Assembly: GCA_024698715.1 (NCBI GenBank)
Contig: JAILRA010000047.1
Coordinates: 1 to 46,973 of the forward strand
DNA length: 46,973 nt
From: Lachnospiraceae bacterium
GTDB lineage: Bacteria; Bacillota; Clostridia; Lachnospirales; Lachnospiraceae
Direction of reading: 5' to 3'
The notes under the pieces were generated by a model. That model did no database searches. It was given only the letters and a program-made list of their open reading frames with translations, and was not told where the DNA came from. Each line of letters begins with the position of its first letter. Within the stretch, counting starts at the first letter, position 1. Positions 1 through 8,320 of the stretch are shown in pieces. Both the position numbers and the translations under genes were made by a program.

Positions 1-1454
1 GTCTCCACATGAACCGTGCGCGAGAACTGGTCGTAACACTGCCATGCTTTTAGTTCATATTTTTCTTCGCATAAAATCTTTAAGTCGCGAGCCAGTGTTG
101 CGGAATCGCAACTGACGTAAACGATCCTCTCGGGTTCCATATTAAGCATGGTTTCGAGACATTTTTCATCACATCCTTTTCTGGGTGGATCGACTACGAT
201 CACATCGGGATGAAGCATGTCTTTTTCTTTTACATCATCAAAGTTTATTTTATTACTCTGTTTTTCATAAAACTCCGGCAGAACTTCCTCGGCTTTTCCG
301 ACGAAAAACTCTGCGTTTGTTATTCCGTTTATCTTTGCATTTTCTTTTGCATCCTCGATTGCCTCGGGAATTATCTCAACGCCATAAACCTTACCTGCTT
401 TTCTTGCAAGGAACAATGAAATCGTTCCGATGCCGCAGTACAGGTCCCAGACGGATTCCTTTCCTGTCAGACCTGCAAAATCAAGTGCCTTCTTGTATAG
501 CCTTTCGGTCTGAACCGGATTGATCTGGTAAAAAGAACGGGCGGAAATTTTAAACTTCACACCGTCAAGTTCGTCTTCAATGGTTTCTTTGCCCCACAAT
601 ACACGTGTTTCGTCGCCCATGATCACATTGGTATCTTTTATGTTCACATTAAGACAAATACTTTTTATCGCAGGAACTTCTTTTACAAGCGTTTCGCAAA
701 GCAGGTCTTCTTTCGAAAGGGATTCGGAATTGGCCACGATGCAGACCATAACCTCACCTGTCTTAAATCCTTCACGGATAAGTATGTGGCGGATCAACCC
801 CTTTCCTGTCTTTTCATCGTATGCGCTTATCTTCTCCTTTTTCATAAAAGACAAGAGGCATTCGAGTATCGTTTTGTTGATATCCCTTCCTAAAAGGCAA
901 TCGGTATTGGGAATGATATCATGGGTCCTTCCGGCATAAAAACCTGCCACAAGATTACCCGATCTGTCATAACCTACCGGATACTGCGCCTTGTTTCTGT
1001 ATCTGTACGGACAGTACTCCGATTCATCCGGTCCCTGCTTTTCGCTTTCAGCATTATCACTCTGAGGTTTTATCATTCCCACTATGGGTTCTTTGATACT
1101 CTCAATAAAGTCTTCCGAAAAACCGCCGATCCTGATGAGATTGTTTTTGACTTTATTTTCCTTAAACTTTAGTTCCGCCTCGTAACTCATTGCCTGAAGC
1201 TGACAGCCTCCGCACGCTTTCGCCTTTGAACATAAAGGGTTTATACGAAAAGAGGAGGGATCAACAACCTCCTCAAGATGTGCAAAAGCGTAGTTTTTCT
1301 TGGCCTTCATTATTTTGACTCTGCATCTGTCACCGACTACAGCGTCCTTGACAAACAACGCATATCCGTCAGCCTTGCCGATTCCGAGACCGTCATCGCT
1401 CATATCTTCTATTGTAACTTCAAGGATATCATCCTTTTTATATACTTTCTCCAT
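1..1454 (-). CDS. rlmD: 23S rRNA (uracil-5-)-methyltransferase, RlmD/RumA family (3' end cut by window edge)
   Basis: This is a TrmA/RumA-type enzyme that uses S-adenosylmethionine to make 5-methyluridine in 23S rRNA. The minus strand is open from an ATG at 1454 to the window edge, about 484 codons. The N-terminus reads as a TRAM domain (MEKVYKKDDI onward), followed by an iron-sulfur cysteine cluster (C-x5-C-x2-C in KAKACGGCQLQAM). The SAM-binding motif DLYCGIGTISLFLA lies near 410-450 and the catalytic-cysteine motif VVDPPRKG...VYVSCD near 100-190. The last visible residues, FSRTVHVET, match the usual family C-terminus, so only a few codons should be missing. It is the last visible gene of a minus-strand run, 33 nt after the preceding gene. 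Which uridine is methylated cannot be told from sequence. Confidence 0.9.
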   Translation of the reverse strand, partial: MEKVYKKDDILEVTIEDMSDDGLGIGKADGYALFVKDAVVGDRCRVKIMKAKKNYAFAHLEEVVDPSSFRINPLCSKAKACGGCQLQAMSYEAELKFKENKVKNNLIRIGGFSEDFIESIKEPIVGMIKPQSDNAESEKQGPDESEYCPYRYRNKAQYPVGYDRSGNLVAGFYAGRTHDIIPNTDCLLGRDINKTILECLLSFMKKEKISAYDEKTGKGLIRHILIREGFKTGEVMVCIVANSESLSKEDLLCETLVKEVPAIKSICLNVNIKDTNVIMGDETRVLWGKETIEDELDGVKFKISARSFYQINPVQTERLYKKALDFAGLTGKESVWDLYCGIGTISLFLARKAGKVYGVEIIPEAIEDAKENAKINGITNAEFFVGKAEEVLPEFYEKQSNKINFDDVKEKDMLHPDVIVVDPPRKGCDEKCLETMLNMEPERIVYVSCDSATLARDLKILCEEKYELKAWQCYDQFSRTVHVE

Positions 1455-1487
1455 ATCCGTTTATCCAATGATTTCTTTTCGCACGGA

Positions 1488-1886
1488 TTATTTTAAGACA
1501 CTTCTGAACCAGTCTTTTAATACTCCGTAATTCTTCGGGAAATTCTGGGATCCGTCGGCAAATATCTTCCATCCGTCATTCACCATTGCATTAAACGAGA
1601 ACATAGTTCCGTCCTTTACATGTTTCGGATGTTTTCCGTGAAAACCGTCCCACTTCGGTATTTTGCATTCGTTAAGGATCCTTATTACTTCTTCATTCGC
1701 ACATTCTGCGCTTTTTTCCGGTTGTTTCTTTTCTTTATCCTCGGAATAATTTAAAAGATAAAAAGAGACAACAGCCTTATCGCCTTCATTGACTATCTCA
1801 TACTCCGATCTTCCGCGCATCGTACTCTCGGATAATGTGATCTTTTCGTATTGAATTATTTCAACTGTCTTTCCGATCCCCAGCAT
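1488..1886 (-). CDS. hypothetical protein, 132 aa
   Basis: I do not recognise this family. The ATG at 1886 is preferred over one 21 nt upstream because GGAGG (1894-1898) sits 7 nt before it. The protein is soluble, with no signal peptide or membrane segment. It starts MLGIGKTVEIIQYE and has a lysine/glutamate-rich middle around residues 50-65. It ends in an aromatic and glycine-rich part (KWDGFHGKHPKHVKDG, then MVNDGWKIFADGSQNFPKNYG) that looks like the conserved core. It lies between another small unknown gene (40 nt gap) and the rRNA methyltransferase gene (33 nt gap), so it is probably co-transcribed with housekeeping genes. Confidence 0.75.
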   Translation of the reverse strand: MLGIGKTVEIIQYEKITLSESTMRGRSEYEIVNEGDKAVVSFYLLNYSEDKEKKQPEKSAECANEEVIRILNECKIPKWDGFHGKHPKHVKDGTMFSFNAMVNDGWKIFADGSQNFPKNYGVLKDWFRSVLK

Positions 1887-1926
1887 TTTATGGCCTCCGG
1901 TAAACAATGCAGAATACTTACCTGCA

Positions 1927-2223
1927 TCAGTCTTCCAGTCCGTTATTTAATATTTCGTTGTAAAACGCATTTGCTTCCAGACTTGCTTTCCTGTCTTTCC
2001 ATGCATTGATATCCGAGCAGATGGCCAGCATTTCATCCACGATCAGTTCGGCGGTATTGGGCTTCACATAGGAAAGATATGAGATCATTCTTTCCATTGC
2101 CTGAGGACTTCCGAGATTTTTGGCGACCATCTCCCCGAGTTCTTTGGGAAATCCCAGAGCATGTACCTCATCAACCAGTCTGTTTTTGGTTTTGATCCAT
2201 TCTTCCGAATTATTCATAATCAC
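1927..2223 (-). CDS. hypothetical small helical protein, about 98 aa
   Basis: I do not recognise this family. The reading frame is open from an ATG at 2259, but the likely start is GTG at 2223, 6 nt after a run of G (GGGGGG), or the ATG at 2217. The protein reads as all-helical, with no cysteines beyond one and no membrane segment (NNSEEWIKTKNRLVDEV... then AMERMISYLSYVKPNTAELIVDEML). The upstream leader forms a small inverted repeat whose 3' arm runs into the ribosome binding site. It lies 54 nt downstream of the YhaM-like gene and 40 nt upstream of another unknown gene, and is probably in the same transcript. Confidence 0.7.
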   Translation of the reverse strand: MIMNNSEEWIKTKNRLVDEVHALGFPKELGEMVAKNLGSPQAMERMISYLSYVKPNTAELIVDEMLAICSDINAWKDRKASLEANAFYNEILNNGLED

Positions 2224-2277
2224 AAAACACCCCCCTGCCGGTTTCGCAGGCTTTCTCATTTAAAATGAGTGAAATAT

Positions 2278-3222
2278 TTATTTCTCACTTTTGGTCATAC
2301 GTATGCTTCCGTCAAATGCTCTCGAAAAATTCCAGTCGTATGTATCGGCATCCTCAATATACTGTATAAATGACTGCATCTTGGCATCGGTATCATCCGC
2401 ATAGCTTAATGCCACGGCCTCTATGATACTGGGTTTTTTGGGTGAACCGAATTCAAGCTTTCCGTGATGGGACGCTATGCAGTGCTTTAATTCATTTTCG
2501 ATATCCTTCGGGAAATTCGGGATATTGCGGATCTTCTCGGTTATCATTTCGATACCCATCACTATATGACCGAGAAGATTTCCCTCATCTGTATAGTCAT
2601 TTTCAGGGAAAGCCGAATATTCACGTATCTTTCCTATATCGTGACAAAGTGCCGCCGTTAACAGCAGATCTTTGTTTAATGCCGGATACTGTTTGGTGTA
2701 AAACGAACAAAGTCTTGCAACACCCAGCGTATGCTCCACGAGCCCTCCCGCAAAATTATGGTGAATGCTTTTGGCTGCACTCGAAAGTTTAAAAGCCGCA
2801 ATGAACTCTTTATCGTTTACAAAGAATTCTTCAAGCAGGGCATGCAGATAATTGTTCTCAACCGTGGAAATGCATTTCAGGATCGCATCATACATTTCAT
2901 CGATATTCTTCTTGCTTGTGGGGATAAAATCCTCCACATTGTATTCAGATGAATCCGCTTTTCTGATCTGTCTGATGTCAATCTGAAGATTACCGTTGAA
3001 TGTTTTGGCTTCACCGTTGACATATACATAATCCATAGGCTCGAAATCGCTGATCCCGGCACTGTCGGCATTCCAGATCTTACAATCCACATTACCGGTC
3101 TTATCCGCAAGGATCACATTCAGATAATCTTTTCCGTTCTTTGTGGTAGCTGAATTTTTGGTCTTGCAAAGATAAACATCCTGCACTGTATATCCGTCTT
3201 TTATATCTTTTACGTATCTCAT
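2278..3222 (-). CDS. yhaM: 3'-5' exoribonuclease YhaM family (OB-fold plus HD domain)
   Basis: This is a 314-residue YhaM-type nuclease. Family members degrade RNA, and some single-stranded DNA, from the 3' end using divalent metal. The N-terminal 90 residues read as an OB-fold nucleic-acid-binding domain (DYLNVILADKTGNVDCKIW...). The HD phosphohydrolase domain follows, with HHNFAGGLVEHT near residue 155, the HD dyad in CHDIGKIREY near 194-195 and SHHGKLEFGSPKKP near 252. Length and domain order match the family. The open frame begins at a TTG (3234), but GAGG six nt before the ATG at 3222 makes that the likely start. It lies 14 nt after the response regulator gene and is probably co-transcribed with it. 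Confidence 0.9.
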   Translation of the reverse strand: MRYVKDIKDGYTVQDVYLCKTKNSATTKNGKDYLNVILADKTGNVDCKIWNADSAGISDFEPMDYVYVNGEAKTFNGNLQIDIRQIRKADSSEYNVEDFIPTSKKNIDEMYDAILKCISTVENNYLHALLEEFFVNDKEFIAAFKLSSAAKSIHHNFAGGLVEHTLGVARLCSFYTKQYPALNKDLLLTAALCHDIGKIREYSAFPENDYTDEGNLLGHIVMGIEMITEKIRNIPNFPKDIENELKHCIASHHGKLEFGSPKKPSIIEAVALSYADDTDAKMQSFIQYIEDADTYDWNFSRAFDGSIRMTKSEK

Positions 3223-3236
3223 TTTCATCCTCAATT

Positions 3237-3941
3237 CTAAACTGTGGTAAATTTATATCCGACGCCCCAGACGGTCTCGATCTTCCACTTTTCGTGGTCG
3301 CTGATCTTTTCTCTTATCCTCTTGATATGAACATCAACCGTACGGGTATCACCGGGATAATCGTAACCCCAGATCCTGTCGAGAAGCTGCTCCCTCGTGA
3401 ATACCTGATTGGGTGAATTCGCAAGGAAAAACAGAAGTTCAAGTTCTTTGGGCGGCATGTTGACATTCTCGCCTTTATAGATTACCGAATAATCGGTAAG
3501 CGAAACCCTGAGTTCCGGATATTCCACGGTCTGAGCATTTTTGACATTTTCCTGAGGTTTAACTTCCTTCTCTTTGCAGCGTCTCAAAACCGCTTTTACC
3601 CTGGCAACGAGTTCTTTGGAATCAAAAGGCTTTTCCATATAGTCGTCCGCGCCAAGTTCGAGTCCGAGAACCTTGTCAAAAATCTCTCCTTTTGCCGAAA
3701 GCATTATTATCGGGATCCTGCTCTCTGCCCTTACTTCACGGCATACCTGATATCCGTCCATTCCCGGAAGCATCAGATCCAGTAAGATCAGATTGGGAGC
3801 AAATGTTTCAAGTGCACCCTTTACGGACTCCCCGTCATTAACGATCATTGTCTCGAAACATTCCTTTGTCAGATACAGAGAAATCAGCTCCGCAATATTG
3901 TTATCATCATCAACGATCAGAATTCTTTGCTTGGAAATCAT
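3237..3941 (-). CDS. OmpR/PhoB-family response regulator (no adjacent kinase)
   Basis: This 234-residue DNA-binding response regulator has an N-terminal receiver domain with the acidic cluster D11-D13, phospho-acceptor D55 in LLDLMLPGMDG, S82 and K104 (YMEKPF). The C-terminal winged helix is of the OmpR type (PPKELELLFFLANSPNQVFTREQLLDRIWGYDYPGDTRTVDVHIKRIREK). Its ATG follows AAGGAT at good spacing. No histidine kinase gene adjoins it; neighbours are a YbaN-like membrane protein and the YhaM nuclease. It is therefore an orphan regulator in a housekeeping operon. Its signal and targets are unknown. Confidence 0.92.
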   Translation of the reverse strand: MISKQRILIVDDDNNIAELISLYLTKECFETMIVNDGESVKGALETFAPNLILLDLMLPGMDGYQVCREVRAESRIPIIMLSAKGEIFDKVLGLELGADDYMEKPFDSKELVARVKAVLRRCKEKEVKPQENVKNAQTVEYPELRVSLTDYSVIYKGENVNMPPKELELLFFLANSPNQVFTREQLLDRIWGYDYPGDTRTVDVHIKRIREKISDHEKWKIETVWGVGYKFTTV

Positions 3942-3981
3942 TTTTCAATATCCTTTCTTTTCCCCTTAAATCATTTACACA

Positions 3982-4251
3982 TCATTCATAAAAGAACTTT
4001 GAAATCTTCGGATGCTTATCGACATAACCTTTCAAAAACCTGTTGAACAGTTTCGTGGACACGATAAATCTTCTGAAATGCTTCGAAGCTCCCGCAAGAA
4101 ACATAAAGCTCAACACAAAAAACGGAACCTGCGGGATCACCGGGAAGATCAGTCCGATCACCCCAAGTCTGAAAAACACCCAAAACAGATACAAATAAAT
4201 CAATTTTTTACATATATCGTATACTGCTAAAAAAAATTTTTCGATTATCAT
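3982..4251 (-). CDS. YbaN-like small membrane protein (DUF454)
   Basis: This 89-residue membrane protein has two adjacent hydrophobic stretches (about residues 17-31 and 33-52) separated by few residues. The motif LGVIGLIFPVIPQVPFFVLS and the following ASKHFRRFIVSTKLFNRF match the DUF454/YbaN pattern (LG.IG...P.lPt.PF...a..f...s). The family function is not established. The start lies 6 nt after the mutS2 stop codon, which suggests translational coupling. The 3' neighbour is the response regulator, 40 nt away. Confidence 0.8.
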   Translation of the reverse strand: MIIEKFFLAVYDICKKLIYLYLFWVFFRLGVIGLIFPVIPQVPFFVLSFMFLAGASKHFRRFIVSTKLFNRFLKGYVDKHPKISKFFYE

Positions 4252-4257
4252 GTTATA

Positions 4258-6612
4258 TCACTTAAACTTTACCACCGTTACTCCGGCATCGCCCTCGCCC
4301 TGCTCTGCAAGCGCAAACTCACTTACAAAATCTATGCCGCGAAGGAACTTATGAACTGCTGCCCTCAGTGCTCCGGTACCCTTGCCGTGAACTATCCTCA
4401 CACTGTGCAGATGGGACAGATAAGCATCATCAAGATACTTGTCGAGTCTGGCAACCGCCTCATCTGAATTTAATCCCAAAAGATTGATCTCCGGGGACAT
4501 CGTTGCGGATTTTGAAAATCCCGAAGCATAGGATGTCGGCCTTGTAACCTGCTTTATTTCCTCTTCTTTGGCATATATAAGATCATCCGCACTTACCTTG
4601 AATTCCATGATTCCGGAAGCAATAGTCACTTTTCCTTTGGAATCCGCAAGCTTTTTAACTTCTCCCGTCATTCCCATCGAAACGGATTTTACTCTGTCGC
4701 CGACTTTAAGTTTTTCCTTATCTACTTTTTTACCTGTCTTATCAGCTTTGATCTCTTCGTTTCTGAGTTTTGAGGAGTTGTCCTCTATTTTCTTTCGAAG
4801 CGTGGTACGTTTCTTTTCCATTTCCTGAATGGACATGCCGGAATTATACATTTTGATGGCTTCATCGGCCTCTTCTTTAGCATCCTCGAGTATATTTCTG
4901 GCTTCTTCCCTTGCTTCTCTTAATATCTTTTCTTTTGCTTCACGGACATTCCGATTGTTCTTTGCAAGTTCCTCACGAAGGTTCTCAACTTCCTTCTTTA
5001 AGCGCTCTTCCTCTTCACGGTCCGCTTCGAGTTTCTTTCTCGTCTCTTCCAGATCCTTCAAAAGATCCTCAAAATCACCCGTTGTATCGTCCATCTCCTG
5101 TTTCGCTCTCTCTATTATCCTCGTATCGAGACCGAGTTTTTCGGAAATGGCAAAAGCATTACTTTTTCCGGCAATACCTATAAACAGCTTGTATGTCGGC
5201 GAAAGAGTCTCTATATCGAACTCACAGCATGCGTTCTCCACGCCTTCGGTATTAAACGCGAATACTTTAAGCTCCGAATAGTGAGTCGTGAGCATTATGG
5301 TCGCCCTTTTATCCATTAGCCTTGAGATAATGGCTATGGCAAGAGCAGCTCCTTCTGTAGGATCGGTTCCAGAACAGAGTTCGTCGAAAAGACAGAGGCT
5401 GTTGTGATTCGCTTCTTTCAGTATATTTACTATCCCTTTCATATGTCCCGAAAAGGTAGAAAGGTTCTGCTCGATACTCTGCTCATCTCCGATTTCGGCA
5501 AAGATATCCCTGTAAATCCTGAACATGCTGCCCGGTGCCGCAGGAACAAAAAGTCCCGACTGACCCATGGCACAGAGAAGTCCCGTTGTTTTAAGCGATA
5601 CCGTTTTACCTCCGGTATTCGGTCCGGTCACTATCAGACATGTATATTTTTCTCCGAGGAGAATATCTATCGGAACCACTTTGTCTTTGTCAATGAAAGG
5701 ATGTCTGGCTCTTTTGATATCCAGGTATTCTCCCGATTCATAATCCGGCATCACTGCTTCCTGCTCTATGGCAAGAGCGCCTTTTGCAAATATAAAATCA
5801 AGGTCCGTCAGTATTTCCTGATTAACCTTTAATTCTTCCGAATGTGCCGCGGCCTCTTTGGAAAGATTATGAAGGATCCTGTTTATCTCTTCACGCTCTT
5901 CAACCTCAAGTTCGTGGATCCTGTTGTTTAATTCCACGATTCCTGCAGGCTCAATAAAAAATGTCATTCCGCCCTTGGACTGATCGTGGACGATACCCTT
6001 GACCGAAGCTTTGTACTCGGCTTTGACGGGTATGCAGTATCTGTCGTTTCGCATCGTTATCACAGCATCCTGAAGATAGGATCTGTAAGTCGAATTGACC
6101 ATCTTGTTGAGGTCCGAACGGATCTTTAATGTAGTATTGACCTTTTCTCTTCTGATACTCTTTAATGTCGAAGATGCGTCATCCGCGATCTCTTCTTCCG
6201 AAACGATTATTCTTCTGATCTCTTTTGCGAGCTCGTTTAAAGGAAAAAGCTCTTCAAATCTCTCTTTTAAGGAATCTTCCCTTTCGTTTGAAAGACCATA
6301 CGCCTTGACGCTCTGTGTACATTCCGAAACAGATGCGACCATCAGAAGCATCGGTATATCAAGCGAAGCTTCCACATCCATGGCTTTAAAGCATTCCGTA
6401 AGGTCTCTGTTTCCCCCAAAAGATACTTTTCTGTCCGCAAGGATCCTGGCAACCGCATCGGATGTATTGGTCAAATTGTTTAAAATCGCCTCTCTATTCC
6501 GTAAAGGATGCAGAGAGGCGCATTTATTCTTCGCTAATTTACTGTCGGCAAATTCGGCGAGCAACTTTATTAATTTGTCGTACTCTAAAATTTCTAAAGT
6601 CTTTTTGTTCAT
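4258..6612 (-). CDS. mutS2: endonuclease MutS2 / ribosome-collision factor
   Basis: This is a 784-residue MutS2 of full family length. The MutS-type ATPase has Walker A GPNTGGKT (330-337), a STFSGHM signature near 385 and Walker B LCLFDELCSGTDPTEG near 406-420. A long charged coiled coil follows (about 510-640), then a KOW-like stretch (KVGDRVKSVSMGMTGEV). The C-terminal Smr domain contains HGKGTGALR. It lacks the mismatch-recognition N-terminus of MutS1. Known roles are splitting collided ribosomes for quality control (the RqcU role in Bacillus) and suppressing recombination. The start codon directly abuts the stop of the upstream small gene. Confidence 0.96.
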   Translation of the reverse strand: MNKKTLEILEYDKLIKLLAEFADSKLAKNKCASLHPLRNREAILNNLTNTSDAVARILADRKVSFGGNRDLTECFKAMDVEASLDIPMLLMVASVSECTQSVKAYGLSNEREDSLKERFEELFPLNELAKEIRRIIVSEEEIADDASSTLKSIRREKVNTTLKIRSDLNKMVNSTYRSYLQDAVITMRNDRYCIPVKAEYKASVKGIVHDQSKGGMTFFIEPAGIVELNNRIHELEVEEREEINRILHNLSKEAAAHSEELKVNQEILTDLDFIFAKGALAIEQEAVMPDYESGEYLDIKRARHPFIDKDKVVPIDILLGEKYTCLIVTGPNTGGKTVSLKTTGLLCAMGQSGLFVPAAPGSMFRIYRDIFAEIGDEQSIEQNLSTFSGHMKGIVNILKEANHNSLCLFDELCSGTDPTEGAALAIAIISRLMDKRATIMLTTHYSELKVFAFNTEGVENACCEFDIETLSPTYKLFIGIAGKSNAFAISEKLGLDTRIIERAKQEMDDTTGDFEDLLKDLEETRKKLEADREEEERLKKEVENLREELAKNNRNVREAKEKILREAREEARNILEDAKEEADEAIKMYNSGMSIQEMEKKRTTLRKKIEDNSSKLRNEEIKADKTGKKVDKEKLKVGDRVKSVSMGMTGEVKKLADSKGKVTIASGIMEFKVSADDLIYAKEEEIKQVTRPTSYASGFSKSATMSPEINLLGLNSDEAVARLDKYLDDAYLSHLHSVRIVHGKGTGALRAAVHKFLRGIDFVSEFALAEQGEGDAGVTVVKFK

Positions 6613-6987
6613 TTATTTTGTAAAAAATCTGTAACTGAATTCGGGGTTGTTCTTTCCTCTGTAAGCACCCTTTACGATAAGCGCATATTTATCCCCGTAG
6701 AAAATAATGTTCATAACATCACTCTCGGGAGTTTTTCTTATCTCAACGGTTACTTCCTCTTCCCAAAGTTCTGCAGGAAGCTTCTTTAAAAGAACACCTC
6801 TTACATATCCGTCCACCTTGTTTTCCATGAAGCACTGTGTATCCTGCTTCTGCTCCTTGAAATGAACGATAAGCTTCTGCTCCTGTATAGTGGACTGGCA
6901 TGTTGCTTTCTTAAAATAACTGCTGACTATTTCATAAATCGCATACTCAAATGCCGTCTGGTTAGAAGTGAATGTCATCTTTTGCAT
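6613..6987 (-). CDS. hypothetical protein, 124 aa
   Basis: I do not recognise this family. The open frame extends to 7053, but the ATG at 6987 has AAAGGGGGA nine nt upstream and avoids overlap with the deaminase gene. The protein starts MQKMTFTSNQTAFEYAIYEIV and looks like a small alpha/beta protein without membrane segments, ending in ALIVKGAYRGKNNPEFSYRFFTK. Its TAA is immediately followed by the mutS2 ATG, so the two are probably translationally coupled. Context suggests a housekeeping role but does not identify it. Confidence 0.75.
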   Translation of the reverse strand: MQKMTFTSNQTAFEYAIYEIVSSYFKKATCQSTIQEQKLIVHFKEQKQDTQCFMENKVDGYVRGVLLKKLPAELWEEEVTVEIRKTPESDVMNIIFYGDKYALIVKGAYRGKNNPEFSYRFFTK

Positions 6988-7003
6988 TTTAGTATTTCCC
7001 CCT

Positions 7004-8278
7004 TTATCTGAGTCGTTTTGTAATCTCTTCGCATTTATTGTAAATTTCGTCAACTTCTATTGTATCATTAAACTGACCATTTTTGTACAAAACTTTTCCG
7101 TCTATCATCGTCATTTTGATATTTGTCTTAGATCCGCTGTAAACAATGTTCTTCGAAATGTTTAAGATCGGTCTCATATTGGGCTGATAAAGGTCGATCA
7201 TTATTATATCCGCAAGTTTTCCGACCGCAAGTGCATCGTTATCGAAAAGTTCCATTGCATGGGCTCCGTTGACACATGCCATCTTTAAAACTTCCATTGC
7301 ATCCACTGCCTTCGGATCGTTTTCCTTAATCTTGGCAAGTGCCGTAACAAGGAACATTTCCCTGAAGAAATCAAGGCAGTTGTTTGAAGAAGGTCCGTCG
7401 GTACCGATAGCAACTTCGATGCCTTTTTCAAGATATGCTTCAATGGGAGCGATACCGCTTGCAAGCTTTGCGTTCGAAGCGGGATTGGTAACAACCCTGA
7501 GGCCTCTCTTTTTCATGATATCCATGTCCGATTCTTCGCACCATACACCATGGTAGATTCCGCCGCCGAAATCCCAGAGTCCCAGACTGTCAAACAATGC
7601 CATCGGTGTCATACCGTATCTTTTGATGCATTCTTCGTGCTCCGTCTTTGTTTCCGACATATGTGTGTAAAGCGGTGCTTTATATTTGTGAATAAGTTCG
7701 GATACGCTTTCAAGGAGTTCTTTTTCGCAGGTGTACTCTGCATGAACGCCCATCAAAAATCCAACGAGGCCGTTTTTGTTGTTAAGCTCGTTGTATCTTC
7801 TCTCAAGAACTTCAAGCGTGGGTCCGAATTTGTTTAATCCCGATACCATCTGGCATCTCATGCCGAATTCCACGGATGCGTCATAAATGCTTTCGGGTGT
7901 AAGATACATATCTCCGCAGGCCGTGATCCCCGATGTAAGATATTCAAGATATGCAAGTTTGCTAAGCCAGTAAACATCCTCGGGTGTCATTTTGGCTTCT
8001 CTCGGAAAGATCTCGTTATTAAGCCAGTCCTGAAGATTAAGATCGTCAGCCAGCGAACGGAAAGCCGTCATTCCCGAATGAGTGTGTGCATTTTTGAATC
8101 CCGGAAGAAGCACGTTTCCCTCACAATCGATCTCTTCATCAAATTTTGTACCTGCATTTTCTGCGGGGCTCTTTCCGACATATGTGATCCTGTTTCCGTC
8201 AATCTGAATCTCACCGTCGAAAATATCCTCACCCGGAACCATTGTTAAAATCTTGGCATTATATAATCTCTTTGTCAT
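7004..8278 (-). CDS. mtaD: 5'-methylthioadenosine / S-adenosylhomocysteine deaminase (MtaD family)
   Basis: This 424-residue amidohydrolase is of the MTA/SAH deaminase group, which converts these nucleosides to their inosine forms in purine and methyl-cycle salvage. The TIM-barrel metal ligands are visible: H65 and H67 (NAHTHSG), H206 with E209 (YTHMSE), H243 (IYHGVW) and D294 (IGTDGPSSNN). The stretch RSLADDLNLQDWLNNEIFPREAKM matches the family substrate-site loop. The ATG is preceded by GAGGTAAAA. It sits in the minus-strand run between the lipoprotein gene (42 nt) and a small unknown gene (16 nt). Other aminohydrolases such as chlorohydrolase-like enzymes share the fold, so exact substrate is inferred. 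Confidence 0.85.
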   Translation of the reverse strand: MTKRLYNAKILTMVPGEDIFDGEIQIDGNRITYVGKSPAENAGTKFDEEIDCEGNVLLPGFKNAHTHSGMTAFRSLADDLNLQDWLNNEIFPREAKMTPEDVYWLSKLAYLEYLTSGITACGDMYLTPESIYDASVEFGMRCQMVSGLNKFGPTLEVLERRYNELNNKNGLVGFLMGVHAEYTCEKELLESVSELIHKYKAPLYTHMSETKTEHEECIKRYGMTPMALFDSLGLWDFGGGIYHGVWCEESDMDIMKKRGLRVVTNPASNAKLASGIAPIEAYLEKGIEVAIGTDGPSSNNCLDFFREMFLVTALAKIKENDPKAVDAMEVLKMACVNGAHAMELFDNDALAVGKLADIIMIDLYQPNMRPILNISKNIVYSGSKTNIKMTMIDGKVLYKNGQFNDTIEVDEIYNKCEEITKRLR

Positions 8279-8320
8279 TTTTACCTCAACAATCTTTTTC
8301 TTTTATTTTCTGTTTGCAAT

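Noticed and set aside
4568..5281. Plus-strand open frames of 86 and 150 codons opposite mutS2
   Set aside because: They are serine/phenylalanine-rich shadows of the coiled-coil part of MutS2, where charged codons on one strand read as Ser/Phe/Leu on the other.
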